A stretch of DNA of 58,000 nt from Ophiostoma sp. CBS 140.51 (GCA_029298735.1 JANSLP010000203.1:1-58000), one strand, 5' to 3'. Shown: positions 11,846 through 24,257, counted from the first letter of the stretch. Notes: generated by a model not told the origin, from the letters alone. Program-made: numbers and translations.

Positions 11846-12305
11846 ATGGTATGTCGAGATGTCGCCAATGTCATCGCACCCTCGTTGCTACGCACCCTGC
11901 TGACCTTTAGTCCTCCCCCCGTGCCTCTTCCCCGACCCCGGCGGGCGCCGCCTCGGGCGCCTCCATCAACCGTGCCTCGTCGTCCTCGCCCCCGCCGCCG
12001 CCCGGTGGCGCGCGTACCCAGATCCGCCGCCGCGCCGCCGCCGACCAAAAGGAAAAGGTCGCCAACACCCGGCCCACCAGCACGCGGGCGGCCGGTGCCG
12101 GTGGCAGCAGCAGCACGATGCTGCGCCTCTACACGGACGAGTCGCCCGGTCTCAAGGTCGACCCTGTTGTTGTCCTGGTGCTGTCACTCGTCTTTATCTT
12201 TTCCGTCGTGGCACTACACAGTAAGTCACCTGCTCTACTCTATCAATTTGTTCACTGCTAACAGATATAGTCATCGCCAAGATCACACGGCGGTTCTCCA
12301 GCTAA
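11846..12305 (+). CDS. SBH1: Sec61 translocon beta subunit
   Basis: Three exons, 11846-11848, 11911-12220 and 12271-12305, encode 115 residues. The first coding exon is the ATG alone, followed at once by a GTATGT donor; the acceptor is CCTTTAG at 11910. The second intron starts GTAAGT, and I used the TATAG acceptor ending at 12270 because the AG at 12263-12264 lies too close to the CTAAC branch site and would give a poor reading of the conserved end. The order is Ser/Ala/Pro-rich cytosolic N-terminus, basic IRRRAAADQKEK, conserved LYTDESPGLKVDPVVV, one tail-anchor membrane helix (about 86-106), and a basic luminal end KITRRFSS. The length and layout match Sec61 beta/Sbh1, the small tail-anchored subunit of the ER protein channel. 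Confidence 0.93.
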
Positions 12306-13803
12306 GCGTGTCGAACGATGCGAAGACGCGAGCGCGAGCGAGAACGAGACGAAAAGTGAAAAGCCACAAAAACAACACCCTCTATACTTATACACACACC
12401 AAACACACGAAACTATTTAAACAACTGCATCACCCTTTTGGATGGCTGCATGCAATGATGCAGTCTACTGCTGCCTATACGATCTGATGGAGGGGGAGAA
12501 CACACGCATGGCGGCTACTCGAGATTGATAGAGAACTAGCTTTTCTTGGAGCAATATCTCCCTGCAGTGGAATGCTCTGACTGGCTAGTATTTCTTTCTT
12601 CTTTGGTTGCTTCCTGCTCTCTCTTTCCCGATTGTTACTGCGGCACGAAGAGGGATCAAAAGAAAGAAACGGGGACGGCCCTGATACGAAAGGGACAAGC
12701 GAAGTGGAGGAAGAGAGCGTTGGAGGATGTTCCTTCTTGGAAACACTATACTTATTTTTATCATTGCACCTTGTCGTTATATTGTCCTTTATGCTACTTT
12801 TTTCTTTTCTTTTCGTCTTCTCTTTTTCTCTCTGTACGTTGATAATGGAAACGGGACCTGTCCTTTCTTTTGCTGTGCTTTTTTTCTCCTGGGTGGCATT
12901 TCAAAAAGTAAAAGAAAAATGGTGGCATGTACACAAAAACACTCTTGGTCGGATCATCAAAAGTAATTGAAAATAACTGCATCAGAGCTCGACTGTAAAC
13001 TTGGCGTTCTTTGCGGTGAATTGCCATGTGGCTGTCAGATTTCTATCCTGGGGTGCACCTTCCATCTCAATCTCAATGCATCCACAGCACGTGCACCTTC
13101 CTCGCGTGTGTGTTGACTGCGTCGCACCTTCTTCCTTTTCGCGTCACGCAGGCCTCCTGCCATGTTCACGGTTATCGTGCAAGAACCTGGAGGACTTCCC
13201 CTCATCGATCAAGGTGGCGACAAAATTGCATTCAACTTCACCCCCAACCATCGATTGCAAGCTCGATCTCCCACCACCTTGAAAGCACCACGCGCCACGA
13301 CCTGTTTTTGGGTCTTTTAGGCCAGGCTAGGCCCGTCCCCCTGCCTGTGCCGATCGTTGCTGTCCAGTCCACACCAAAACGTCCAGCTTCCATACCATTC
13401 GTCATCGGTTTCTCGTCCGTCCTTGATGAGTTTCTTTCAAAGTCTTGCCATTTGTCTTCATTCGTGTGTGTCTTTTTGTTCGCCTCTTTGTTGTCTGCCA
13501 AGGAAAAGACGACGACAAAAAATGACGAGCCAAATATTGCCAGGCGCCCTCTTTACTTTCATGCCTTTCAACAGTGGGCATTGGTATAAGTCAAACTCAC
13601 AAGTATCTCACCATCTTACAACAGGTTGATCATTGCATCTTATCTCACATTGCTGCATCGCATATCACGACCATTTATTTACATTGATTACGATTACTTG
13701 CTTGCATTTAATTTACACGAACCTATGAGACACGAATAAACTACACAGAAGAAACAACAACGAAAAACTTGAACGTGCAGAATTGCACACACCACAGATC
13801 ACC
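12306..13803. other. Intergenic, no gene seen
   Basis: This 1.5 kb carries T-rich 3' flank of SEC61 beta and then the upstream region of the glycosyltransferase. A palindromic GCACGTGC is present near 13088, a possible E-box for bHLH or similar factors. No ORF has convincing coding character. Confidence 0.45.
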
Positions 13804-16580
13804 ATGTCTGTCCAGCATCTGAAGCTGTCGTCGCACTCGGGCTTTGAGGCCGATGCTACTGTTACGGGTAGGTCTCCAGTTCTCTGAACATTTTTTGTCA
13901 TTTTCTTTACTGACACGTGAAAGACGACGGCCGTGTCGACATTGCCGTCGACGAAACTGACCCGGGCAAGCTTGCTGCCTTGCTGGCATCCAAACCACTG
14001 CCGACCCCGCCATCAACAGACGAACCGAGCGGCACAATCGACACGAAGCCGCCTAGACTCGATATTGCCATCCAGGTCGTCGGATCCCGTGGCGATGTCC
14101 AGCCGTTTATTGCTTTGGGTCATGTCCTACGCCGCACCTATGGCCACCGCGTCCGCCTTGTCACACATTCCGTCTTTAAGGACTTTGTCGAGACACCTCT
14201 GACAGAGGGAGACGGTGATGGCGGCCATCTCGAGTTCTTTGACATTGGCGGCGGCGACCCGGCGGAGCTCATGTCGTTTATGGTCCAAAACGGAAAGGCG
14301 GGCGAGAAGGGCAAGGGAGAGGGCGATGAGAAAGGCGAGCAAAGTGAAGAAGACAATGGCGGTGGTGGCCTGATCCCGCCCATGGAGTCATACACCAACG
14401 GCGAGATTGCTGGTCGGCGCCGATTCATCGAGGCCGTGCTGCATGGCTGCTGGCGGTCCATGGCCGACGATGGGGGCAATGACAATGACAACGACCAAAA
14501 CAACGAGAACGGCACAAAGGAAGCTCCCTTTGTGGCCGACGCCATCATTGCCAACCCACCCAGCTTTGCCCACATTCACATTGCCGAGTCTCTCGGCGTT
14601 CCCCTTCACATAATGTTCACCATGCCCTGGACACCAACAAGATCGTTCCCGCACCCGCTGGCCAACCTCAAATGCATGTCGTCGGCTTCCTCCTTCCCCT
14701 CTTCGTCGCACGAATTTTCGGTTTATGGCTTTGCGTCCGTCATCTCCTACACAATTGTCGAGTGCCTTACATGGCAGGGGTTAGGCGACATTATCAACCG
14801 TTTCCGCTCGAGAAATTTGGGGCTGGAGCCACTATCGCCATTGCTGGCCGTCGCCCCCTTCCACCAGGGCGGCCTAATGGGCCGCCTGCGCGTGCCGACG
14901 ACATATTGCTGGTCGCCCGCTCTGCTGCCCAAGCCGAAAGACTGGGGCTCTGAGATTACCGTGGCCGGCTACTTTTTCTCTGCCCTCACTTCTCACAAGA
15001 AGGACAAAACGAAAGCGATCGAAAGCGGGTATACACCGCAGCCTGACATCGCCAAGTTTCTGGATGCTGGTCCTCCACCCGTCTACATTGGCTTCGGCTC
15101 CATCGTGGTGGACGACCCGGCCGGCCTGACCAAGACGATTGTTGATGCCGTCGGCCGTCTTAAGGGCGTGCGCGCCATTGTGTCCAAGGGCTGGGGCGGT
15201 CTGGGTGGGGACGATGCCGACAAGACCAAGTCGAAAGACATCTTCTTCTTGGAGAGCGACTGCCCGCATGAGTGGCTGTTCCCACGCATGGCCTGTGTGG
15301 TGCACCATGGTGGTGCCGGCACGACAGCTGCTGGCCTGCGGTTCGGAGTGCCGACGGTCGTGGTCCCCTTCTTTGGCGACCAGCCGTTCTGGGGCTCGCT
15401 GGTGGCGCAAGCCGGTGCCGGACCGGATCCGATTCCCTTTTCACGGCTGACGTCGGAACAGCTGGCCACAGCCATTGAGCAAGCTTTGAAGCCAGAAACC
15501 AAGACAAAAGCGGCTGCACTGGGCGACAAGATCCGCGACGACAAGGATGGCGGCGGTGCCGTAGTGGGCGCCAAATCGTTCCACGAGCACTTGGGTGGAC
15601 CAGACATTCACTGCGAGTTTCTGTCGGACCGCCTCGCCGTCTGGCAGTACAAGGACAAGGAGACAAAAACCACGATGAAGTTGAGCGCACTGGCTGCCGC
15701 CATTCTGGTGCACAGCGACAAGCTGGCCTACTCGGACTTGACGCTGTTCCGTGCACAAGAGTACCACATTCATACCGGCGACCAGCCGTGGGAGCCTATT
15801 ACCGGTGCCGGTTCAGCGCTCCTGGGCGATCTCAGCAGTATCGCCATGGCCGTGGCCGACTTCCCCTTGCAGCTGTTCAAAAAGGCCAAAAAGGTTGAGG
15901 AGGAGGGCAAGAAGACTGGGGAAAAGCTCAAAGAGAAGCTCGACGAGACATCCACCACCATCAAAGTCGACACGCCCTCGGCCACCGTCACTTTGGACAC
16001 GGCCGTGCAGGCCGGCCAGAGTGTCAGCCGTATTGTGTCCACGGGCTTGCAGACCCCGCTACACTTCTGTCTGGGCCTGGCCCGCGGGTTCCATAACGCT
16101 CCGCGTCTCTACAGCGACGAAACTGTCCGCAACCTCCCCGGCACAGAAGATGAGCCCGCCGTCGACGGGCTGGGCGGCGGCATCAAAGCGGCCAGCAAAG
16201 CTTTTGGACTTGGCCTCTACGACGGCGTCACCGGTCTTGTCACGCAACCTTTGAAGGGCGCCGAAGAACATGGCGGCAAGGGGCTTGTCAAGGGATTCGC
16301 CAAGGGCATCGGCGGCGTCGTGTTCAAGCCGGCAGCGGGTGCGTGGTCGGTCCCTGCGTACACGATGCAAGGGTTTCAAGCAGAGGTACAGAAACTGACG
16401 GGCGGTGTGGGGATCAGCCACGGTGCCAGCAAAAAGGAAATGCAGGCGCGGCGGGTGGCAGCCCGGACGCGGCAGAGCGAGGCGGAGTGGAAGGCAGTCG
16501 AAAGTGGAGAGAAGGATCCTGTCCTAAAGCAGTGGGCAGGGACGGGCTTCGACGTGAAGAAGGCCGAGAGCAAGGAGTGA
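13804..16580 (+). CDS. UDP-glycosyltransferase, sterol 3-beta-glucosyltransferase-like, with Vps13-like tail
   Basis: Two exons, 13804-13867 and 13924-16580, flank a 56-bp intron (GTAGGT donor, CTGAC branch, AAAG acceptor) and give 906 residues. The GT28-type N-terminal fold opens at QVVGSRGDVQPFIALG (about residue 72), as in sterol glucosyltransferases such as Atg26, but without the PH/GRAM domains of Atg26. Two acidic Gly/Glu/Asn-rich inserts interrupt the N-terminal domain (about 145-170 and 200-220). The sugar-nucleotide domain carries YIGFGSIVV and HHGGAGTTAAGL (about 482). After about residue 620 an additional part follows: a charged helical segment (KKAKKVEEEGKKTGEKLK) and a Gly-rich block from about 785 (GLYDGVTGLVTQPLKGAEE, KGFAKGIGGVVFKPAAG) resembling the C-terminal region of Vps13/Atg2-type lipid transfer proteins. 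The substrate is probably a sterol or similar lipid; it is not proven by sequence. Confidence 0.9.
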
Positions 16581-19500
16581 TGGAGGGATAACCTTTGAGA
16601 GAGTCTGTTCACATTGGTGTCTCGTTGATTTATTACACGTTGGACGACGTGCCAATGCGGACACGATGACGGATGCGGGCGTAGCGAGCGCCGAGAGTTC
16701 AGACCGTCCACGGACCGTGACGGCTCTACACACCCAAAAGTCACCAATACATCGTGGCCATAACAGTGTTGATTTCTTTACCACCTTTCTCTCCTTTACA
16801 CTCATGGGCGTTACCAACTACGTCATTATCCCATAGCTTCTTGACAAATACACGGCGTCTAGCATTTCATTCCGTTTTGATTGTTTACTTGATTCACTGG
16901 CTTTCCTTTTGTTGAAGTATGACCTGGTTTGGAAGTATGTTGCGCTCTTCTTTTCTTGGAACACAGCCTCGTCACTGTCCACAATACTATTTGTGCAGAG
17001 ATCGACAGCCGTCACAATTGTCCTGTTCTCGCATGCTGTTTGTTGTCTTTCTCCTTTTGGAACCCGAGTCTGACATGCGTCCGTCGAGGGTTGTAATGGT
17101 CACGGCCGCACAGCAAGAAATACAAACATTGTTCCTGTCTATTTCTGTTCACCATCTCTTTTGCTCGTTCAACAGAGTGTTCGTACTCGGTTGTAAACCC
17201 TGGGGCACAATGATGTGGTGAACAATTTCTCAGGCTCGGGATTCGGTCGATTTGTAGTAAAAGATCAGCGTTTTCCGTTTTCTGGAGACGCTTGGCTTCT
17301 ATGCCCATGTATTCGGGTGTAAGTGACCGGGCGGATCCCCAAATTCGGTATCTTGTGGCGCTCGTCAACGGGTGCACGAAGTACACGAGCGCTTGAGCAT
17401 TCTTTCTGTTTCGCTTTTATGTTTTCTTTTTTTGATCTCATGTAGTTGTGGAGGAGAAAGCCAATGCAGATGCACGCACAGCCCGTAGACTTGGCATGCA
17501 TCTCACCAAGTATTTTGTAGCCGCGCTGTCTGGACCCGACTTTTGAGGATGATACTTCAGTCAATGGACACTCTTGAACCTCGACGACACTTTCTTCATA
17601 TTGACATCTAAACGCGACGATTTGCCCGTTGAGGCTCCGTTTTGACTCCTTGGCTTAACTCAGTCTCGCCTCGTTGTGCACCTTCGTGGCACTTGCTTAC
17701 GTGTGTTTATGGGGCTCCCCCCAGTCTTTTCCTTTGACCAATGGATACTCGACTACTGTGTACAGGTGAGAGTGAGCCGACCCCAGAGTGAGAACTGTGA
17801 CAAATTAATGTGATGTTTGTGTCGTCTGGGGAAAGCCACCAGCCTCCTCGTTCTTGTTAGCATGCCCACAATTTGTTTTGTCATTCGTGATTGGGCTCTG
17901 GCTTTATGTCAAGGTTGTCAGGGAATTGTGCACAAAGGCGTTGTGCAGGATCACAACGTTGTCTGTTGTACGTCATACTCGATGTAGTATTTTATGTCAG
18001 ACTGATAGCACACCGATAGCAAATAGTAAACTCACAAAACCGTGAAATGTCAAACACATATCGGGCACGTTCTTCTCATGTCAACTGTGCTGGACGCCAC
18101 ACACGTTCTGCATCATGACAGCCTCATCATGGATGCCCGTTTGTGATTTGTATAATTTTGTTTACTTTGTCTGGTCCCGTTTCCTGTCCACACTTCTGTG
18201 GTTATGTTCATTTATCCCGTTTGTCAAGGGCCTCATGGTGCCACGAGCCCGTCATCCGTCAAGTCAGCCGTGGCACGTCATCTTAATGTCGATGTTTTGT
18301 CTTGGGCCCGCTTCCGTCTGATACGTTGCCGGATGTTGATGTTGAATCATGGCTCACGAGTTGCCCGTCGTAGTCGTACTCGGAGCAAATCCTGTCAACA
18401 GATTTACCGTGTGGGACAAGGCAAACACTCGGACCGCCCGCTCGGGATCGGTTGTGTGTCTTGTCGTGTCTCAATAAGAATCCTTCATTCCATATTTTTT
18501 GTCCGTCTTGTCGCTGTCGACAAAAGCCACCAGAATGAGAAAAAGCATGCATAGTAAGACAGACGTCGAAATGGCACGTTTTCCAGAGTCGCGTCTCGAA
18601 TCTTTGTCAGAAAACGAAGTGGGGCCGCCGGAGTAAACTTTTGAGTTGGAACGGAGTCGGAGGAAAAGTCGGGTAAAACGGTGAGCAAAGGACGTGCTGG
18701 CCGTTTCAACAGCCTGGGGGCGCCCAAGAGCGCTGGAATACAGTGGCCTCCAGTGCATGGCTGCCCGTGCGGCGCAATATTAAGCCGCCAAATAGGCAAA
18801 AACTCCGTTCCAACACGCCAAAACACACGCTGGACACGCAAGTGCCCTCCACTCCAGCACTGTTGTGGCCCTTTTTGGCTGTTTTTGGTGTGCTTTTTTG
18901 ACTGCTGCCTGCCGTTTGGACCTCCTCGCGCAAGTTTCGGTCTCCTCCACATGATGGTGTCTGCTTTCATAATACGGAATTTTCCATTCAACCTTACAAT
19001 TCCAAAGATCTCTGGAGAAAATTTCTTGGCGCCCCCGACCAGCAAAGTATTCATCCGCGCCGTAGAACACTGCACCCAATTCTAGCCTCGCCGGACTGAA
19101 GTGGTTGTTCCTGAAATGCCGGAGACCCATCGAGCCATCTCTGCCACGCGATCCAAAACCACGCTCGCCACGAGGCTACACATTACAGTCTTTCTTTCAC
19201 TTTTTTCCGCTCCTATGATCAGTTATCTTAATTAGTTATGGACAAGGCTTGGTCCGTTTCATGAAAGTCGCCGCGGAGTGTCGATGTGTCCGAGCCTTGT
19301 CTTGGTCCTCCGTTCGAGATGTCTTGTCTTGATCTGACCTGTTTGTCTGTATTACGCTGTCGACGCTGCCGAATGTCTCTGGAATCTTTCCTATTTCCCG
19401 TCCTTTCCCCGTCCTTTTCCCGTCATACTCTTTTCCCGTTATGCTTGCCACCCGTGACCTGTCTTACACAACTGACCCAACAGCTCGTCCACTAATACAC

Positions 19501-21875
19501 GAGCATGACATCCGTTTGAAAATCTTCTCACTTCTTTACACTATCGTCAAGACAAGGCAGCACTGTTCTTTCTGGAGTTTCTGTATTGTACGAAATAGAT
19601 CCAAAGAAATCCCAAACAGCAAGTTGCTGGACAGTACTGCCCACCGTTTCCAGACACAAAACGGAGCCCTCCTCCAGAGTCGTAGCGCCCCACATTGCCG
19701 TGTACGTCTGCGGATGTTTTCTCATTCTCACAGAGATCGTCGTTGGATTTTGGGGCCTTTTCACCCAACTGACGATTCTACTTTCAGTTGACAATCATCC
19801 CTCCAGTCGGAGCAAAGCTGACATCTTTTGGCAGGGGTTTGTGCTGCTTTCACCGTTGTGTCTGTGTTCCCATTTCTGTTGTTCGTCTGGAGTTGCATTG
19901 GGGTATTTGTATTTTATTATGACAGTTTTGAGTGTTCGGCACTTCGAATCATCTTTCTGTTGCTGGGGTCAACTATCAACGCTGTTTTAGGTTGCGCAAA
20001 AGCCTGTTTGCGCATCACATAACACGGCCGTAAGATACAACTCCAACTGTCGTTTGAGGCTTCTTCACCGTCAAGACTTATTTGGGCATCTCTCCGGGTG
20101 GCTTTTCGCACGTTGTCCAAACACTGTCGAAAGGACTCAATAGTGTTGTTGCCTCTTTAAATATCACACAGTCTTATCGCGGCTGAATTGCAACACACCG
20201 TCCACTATCTAACCGCTCGTTTGGGCCCTTCGTAAACCAGAGGCTTGTCCCAGACTGTAATCCTGCCCTATGGACGATCGAACCGTTTCGCAGAGTTTCA
20301 TCGATGGCGTCTGCCAGCTGGCGCTCAATTCCTTCAGGTTCTGCAAATTCAATATTCTTCTGCATGCTTTCGTCGTCGTCTTGCTCCTTTCGACCACGAA
20401 GACGCCGGTGGTAAGATCGATTTGACGAGACAGAACATGCCGGCTGCAGGACGGTCTTGCGTCCAAACAATTGGCCCGCACTTTGTGTTGGCCCAACGGA
20501 GAACCTTGTAAGTGGGTGTGAGCAGTGGACACTCTCGCTTGACGAGGCGCTAGTCGACGGATCCATAGGGCGTAGCGCGGACGGTGGACGGTCAGCTTTG
20601 CAGACAGACAGCAAGCAAGTGGGAGCGTGGGTGACACTTGCACGCACTCGCATTCGCAAAACGGACAAACCTCCCGAAAACGGTCGGCGCCTTTACTCTT
20701 CTCGGATTTCCTAAAACGGTCACATTCTGCTCGTTCTCGCTTGTTTCTCGCGCCTCTCTCTCTCTTTTCGGCTACAATCTGACAGGCTCCAGCCCCAGGT
20801 TGCGTCGCGATCTTAGTTCTCACTTTGTTAGCCCTGTTTCTCTCCTTCTTACCCACCTTGACAGGCGCGCCCAGAGACCCTTCATGTCTTTCTGTGGCCC
20901 TCTTTCACCCTCATCTGCCCCTTCCTCCCCTGCTGGAACATGGCTTTGGAATTGCGAATTTGCAGTCTTTTCCAACTTAGGACACGTTTTGCAGGAGAAT
21001 GAGAAGATGCAGGCGTCATCAATGATGGCTGTCCGTTGAGTTGTCAATAAGTGTTGTCGAAGTGTCGTCGGTATTTTCTCGATCTTTGCAGTCGGCGTAT
21101 TGTCTATCCTTTTCTTTCCACGCCATTTTCGACGGCTTCCTTTTTCTCCTTACTTTTCCCAACCAACGCGCGCAAAACCTTAAACGGTGGACCCTGATTT
21201 CATTGCTTTCTTGCGTCTTTGCTTTCTTTTTTTTGTTCCTTTCAGTGGTTCCTCCGTAACTCCTGCTATCTATCCGCATTGGCTCCGTTTTGATTTTGTC
21301 GTTTTGTCTGTGTGTGGTCGCTCCTTCCTCTCGTCATCTTTTCGCTCCTTTCTCTCATTCTGTCTGGGCGTGTCTTTGGCCGTTTGCTCCTTCCCATCCT
21401 TGGTCTCAACATTTTTTTTTTGTATTCCTTCCTTCTTTTTCTTATTCGTTTTCTGATTCCTTCTTTGCTCGTTCCCTTCCTTCCTTGACCAAACTATAAA
21501 GTCATCCGGACCCCCTTTCCTTTTTACGGATGATACTTTCTTGGGACTGAAACATCATAACAACAATTCAACAATCGACTCTTCGACACTTGAACAACAA
21601 ACTACAACTACCTCGACACAATCGCCACATCAGACACCACCTGACCTCGACACACCTCGACAACTTACACTTCGACTACCTTGTTCACTCTTTTTTTTTC
21701 CACATTCACTTTTTCTCTTATATTCTGTGATACCCTCTTTTCTTATATAGTGGACGACTCAACGCGTTGATTCCACATCTTGTACCCCTCTGTATCACAA
21801 CACACAATTGCCCCTTAATATTGAACGGAGTATACACAACAAACAACACAGCTGTCTCAGACAACACCCACCACA
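16581..21875. other. Gene-poor region, 5.3 kb
   Basis: No recognisable gene. Composition is intermediate and the ORFs are short. The best candidate for something more is 19.69-20.02 kb, where two overlapping frames are strongly hydrophobic (listed separately). From about 20.7 kb the plus strand is C+T rich. 21.54-21.74 kb is rich in CAAC and CGACA words, typical of an ascomycete leader, and ends in TTATATAG, which could be a 5' UTR intron acceptor for the MFS gene. Confidence 0.45.
19690..20020 (+). pseudogene. Possible relic or unmodelled membrane-protein exon(s)
   Basis: One frame reads a membrane-like stretch (AVYVCGCFLILTEIVVGFWG, then LFTQLTILLSV) to about 19840. An overlapping second frame continues with two more hydrophobic stretches (TVVSVFPFLLFVWSCIGVFV and LRIIFLLLGSTINAVLG) and stops at 20022. 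A single gene would need a frameshift or a short intron near 19790-19840; TTTCAG occurs at about 19790. Codon usage is not GC3-biased like the neighbours, so a decayed gene is as likely as a live one. No family is firmly recognised. Confidence 0.2.
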
Positions 21876-23693
21876 ATGGCGTCTGCACCAGACGTCGTCA
21901 AGGCTGAACAGCCGGCCGACTCCGACGTCAACACCGCCGCCTCCACTCTCCGCGGCGATGTCGACAATGTCGATGTCGATGCCATTGAGCCCGTCCGCTC
22001 TGCCGGTCAAGCAGCTCCTGCCATCAACGACACCACCGAGGGCAGCAGCAACGACGAGCCCGTCGCTACCGGTGGCGGCAAGGTCGAAATGGTCGGCGAC
22101 AAGGCCGTCTTCAAGGCTTCGCGCTCCTTCTATCTTGCCTTCTCCGCCCTCCTCGTCCTCACCATTGCCGTCGCACTCGACGCCACGACTCTGTCCGTGG
22201 CTCTGCCCACGATTAGTGCCGCGCTCGGCGGCAGTGCCCTCGAGGCCTTCTGGTCCGGTACCAGTTTCCTGCTGGCCAGCACCGTCCTGCAGCCCACCGT
22301 CGCTGCTTTGTCGAGCATCTTTGGCCGCAAGTACATGATCTACCTCATGGTCATCTTCTTTGCTGCCGGCTCCCTCATTGCCGCCCTCGCCAAAAACTTT
22401 AGCGTTCTCATTGCCGGCCGCACCATCCAGGGCATCGGCGGTGGCGGTCTCGTCGCCCTGACCGAAGTGGTCGTCACCGACCTGGTGCCCCTCGCGTTCC
22501 GTCCCACCTGGTTCTCGACTTTGAGTGCCATGTGGAGTATCGGCACCGTCACTGGCCCGCTCATCGGTGCCGGTTTCACCGAGAACGTCTCGTGGCGCTG
22601 GATCTTTTACATAAACCTGCCCCTGATTGGTCTTGGTCTGGGTTTCGTCATTCTGTTCCTGCACCAGTCCAAGATCCCCGGTGGCATTCTCCACAAGCTT
22701 GGCCGCTTCGACTGGGTCGGCTCTGTCCTGTTCACTGCCGGCACCACCGCTTTCCTCTACGGCCTGACCACCGGTGGCGTCGCCAACCCCTGGAGCTCTT
22801 ACAAGGTGCTCGTGCCGCTCATCATTGGCCCCTTTGTCGTCCTCTTCTTTGGCTACTACGAGTGGTACTGGGCCAAGGAGCCCATTATTAGCCGCCGCAT
22901 CTTCAACAACCGCGACATGCTCTTGACCTATGTCATGACCATTCTGCACGGCGCCATCCTGTGGTCGCTCTTGTATTTCCTGCCCCTCTACTACCAGGGC
23001 GTCCAGGGCTACAAGCCCATTGTGTCGGCCGTCGCCGTCCTGCCCGAGACTTTGACGGTCGCCCCCGCCGCCGCCGCCGTCGGTGTCATTGCCGGTATCA
23101 CGGGCCGCTACCGCTGGTCGCTCTGGATCGGTTGGTTCCTGACCACTCTCGGTAGCGGTTTGCTGCTGCTCCTTGGCCCGAACACCTCCATTGCCGCCTG
23201 GATCTGGTTGAACATCCCCGTCGGTATCGGCAGCGGTATGCTCTTCCCCGCCATGGGGCTGTCCATCCAGGCCGCCTGCGAGCCCGAACTCAATGCCCAA
23301 GCTACTGCCTTCTTCTCGTTTTTGAGAACGCTCGGTCAGTCCATTGGTGTCGCCATCAGCGGTGTCATTTTCCAAAACTCCTTCAAGAAGAAGCTCTCCG
23401 TCATCCCCGCCTTTTCGGCCGTCGCCGAGCAGTACTCTCGGGATGCCACGTCCGTCGTCACTGTCATCAACGCCATGGATGCCAGCCCCGAGAAAGTGGA
23501 GCTCATCAAGGCCTACAGCGATTCGCTGAGAGTGATTTACATTTCCTTAGTGGCGTTCTCCGGTTTCTGCTTCTTGTTGACGCTCGTCATTCGCGGCTAC
23601 TCGCTGAACCAAGAGCACGTCACCAACCAGGGCCTGGTCGACAAGACCAAGGAGAAGAATGAGGCGACCGCCGAAAAGCTGGTGGAGCCGTGA
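21876..23693 (+). CDS. MFS transporter, DHA2 (14-TM drug:H+ antiporter) type
   Basis: A single uninterrupted frame of 605 residues with start context CACAATGG. An acidic cytosolic N-terminus of about 84 residues precedes 14 predicted membrane helices. Family marks are the TM1 sequence LDATTLSVALPTI, the TM2-3 loop motif A region with FGRKYM, TM4 LIAGRTIQGIGGGGLV, motif C region TVTGPLIGAGF followed by SWRWIFYINLP, and a charged C-terminal tail. Proteins of this subfamily export drugs, fungal metabolites or other small hydrophobic compounds by proton antiport across the plasma membrane or vesicle membranes. No biosynthetic backbone gene lies within this window, so a dedicated substrate cannot be named. 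Confidence 0.93.
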   Translation: MASAPDVVKAEQPADSDVNTAASTLRGDVDNVDVDAIEPVRSAGQAAPAINDTTEGSSNDEPVATGGGKVEMVGDKAVFKASRSFYLAFSALLVLTIAVALDATTLSVALPTISAALGGSALEAFWSGTSFLLASTVLQPTVAALSSIFGRKYMIYLMVIFFAAGSLIAALAKNFSVLIAGRTIQGIGGGGLVALTEVVVTDLVPLAFRPTWFSTLSAMWSIGTVTGPLIGAGFTENVSWRWIFYINLPLIGLGLGFVILFLHQSKIPGGILHKLGRFDWVGSVLFTAGTTAFLYGLTTGGVANPWSSYKVLVPLIIGPFVVLFFGYYEWYWAKEPIISRRIFNNRDMLLTYVMTILHGAILWSLLYFLPLYYQGVQGYKPIVSAVAVLPETLTVAPAAAAVGVIAGITGRYRWSLWIGWFLTTLGSGLLLLLGPNTSIAAWIWLNIPVGIGSGMLFPAMGLSIQAACEPELNAQATAFFSFLRTLGQSIGVAISGVIFQNSFKKKLSVIPAFSAVAEQYSRDATSVVTVINAMDASPEKVELIKAYSDSLRVIYISLVAFSGFCFLLTLVIRGYSLNQEHVTNQGLVDKTKEKNEATAEKLVEP

Positions 23694-24257
23694 GCCATCT
23701 GCGAACGCCAGCGAGCGCAGCGAGTCATCTCTTTACATTCTTTCCATACACACCACACACACACATCCTCTCTTAATACTTGCATAGATCTCTCCTAGTT
23801 TGGTTTTCAGCAATAGCGATCTCCTTCTTTGTCATTTTGTCTACTTGTTTTACGGCGTTTGATACCTCTCCTAATCTGTTGTCAGGTTTTTCCTTGTCCT
23901 TGATGTTATAGAATAGAAAACAATACGGACGGTCTTTTGGTTGTTGTATCTTGGTAGGTATTCTGTATCGGGATATACTGGGTACAACAAAAGATACCAA
24001 ATTTAATGGAAAATTCAAAAACTTTTATCAAAACATACTGTGCCTCGACTTGAGTGAAGAGATAAGAATTTTGTGATAGATTGACCTTGATTTCACAGAC
24101 GGACGGCCGATAGATAAGATAGATCTTGGAGATATCGACAATCGCCAATTGAAACGGAATCCGGGGAAAAGACCTGAGAAAGAGAAAGATAACAAGAACC
24201 AGGCTCGTGGGACATCCTATTTCTATCTTTGAGAGTTTCTCCATTTGTAGGTTTGTT

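Noticed and set aside
12221..12264. Alternative acceptor at the AG at 12263-12264 for the second SEC61 beta intron
   Set aside because: It sits only 2-3 bases after the CTAAC branch site, and gives HNIVIAK in place of the expected HIIAK ending.
20174..20856. Overlapping minus frames of 164 and 215 codons
   Set aside because: Neither carries a recognisable motif and the two frames look equally random.
21795..23375. 526-codon antisense frame through the MFS transporter gene
   Set aside because: It mirrors the GC3-rich codons of the transporter, reads as low-complexity Gly/Asp/Glu/Gln sequence without domains, and overlaps a clear gene.
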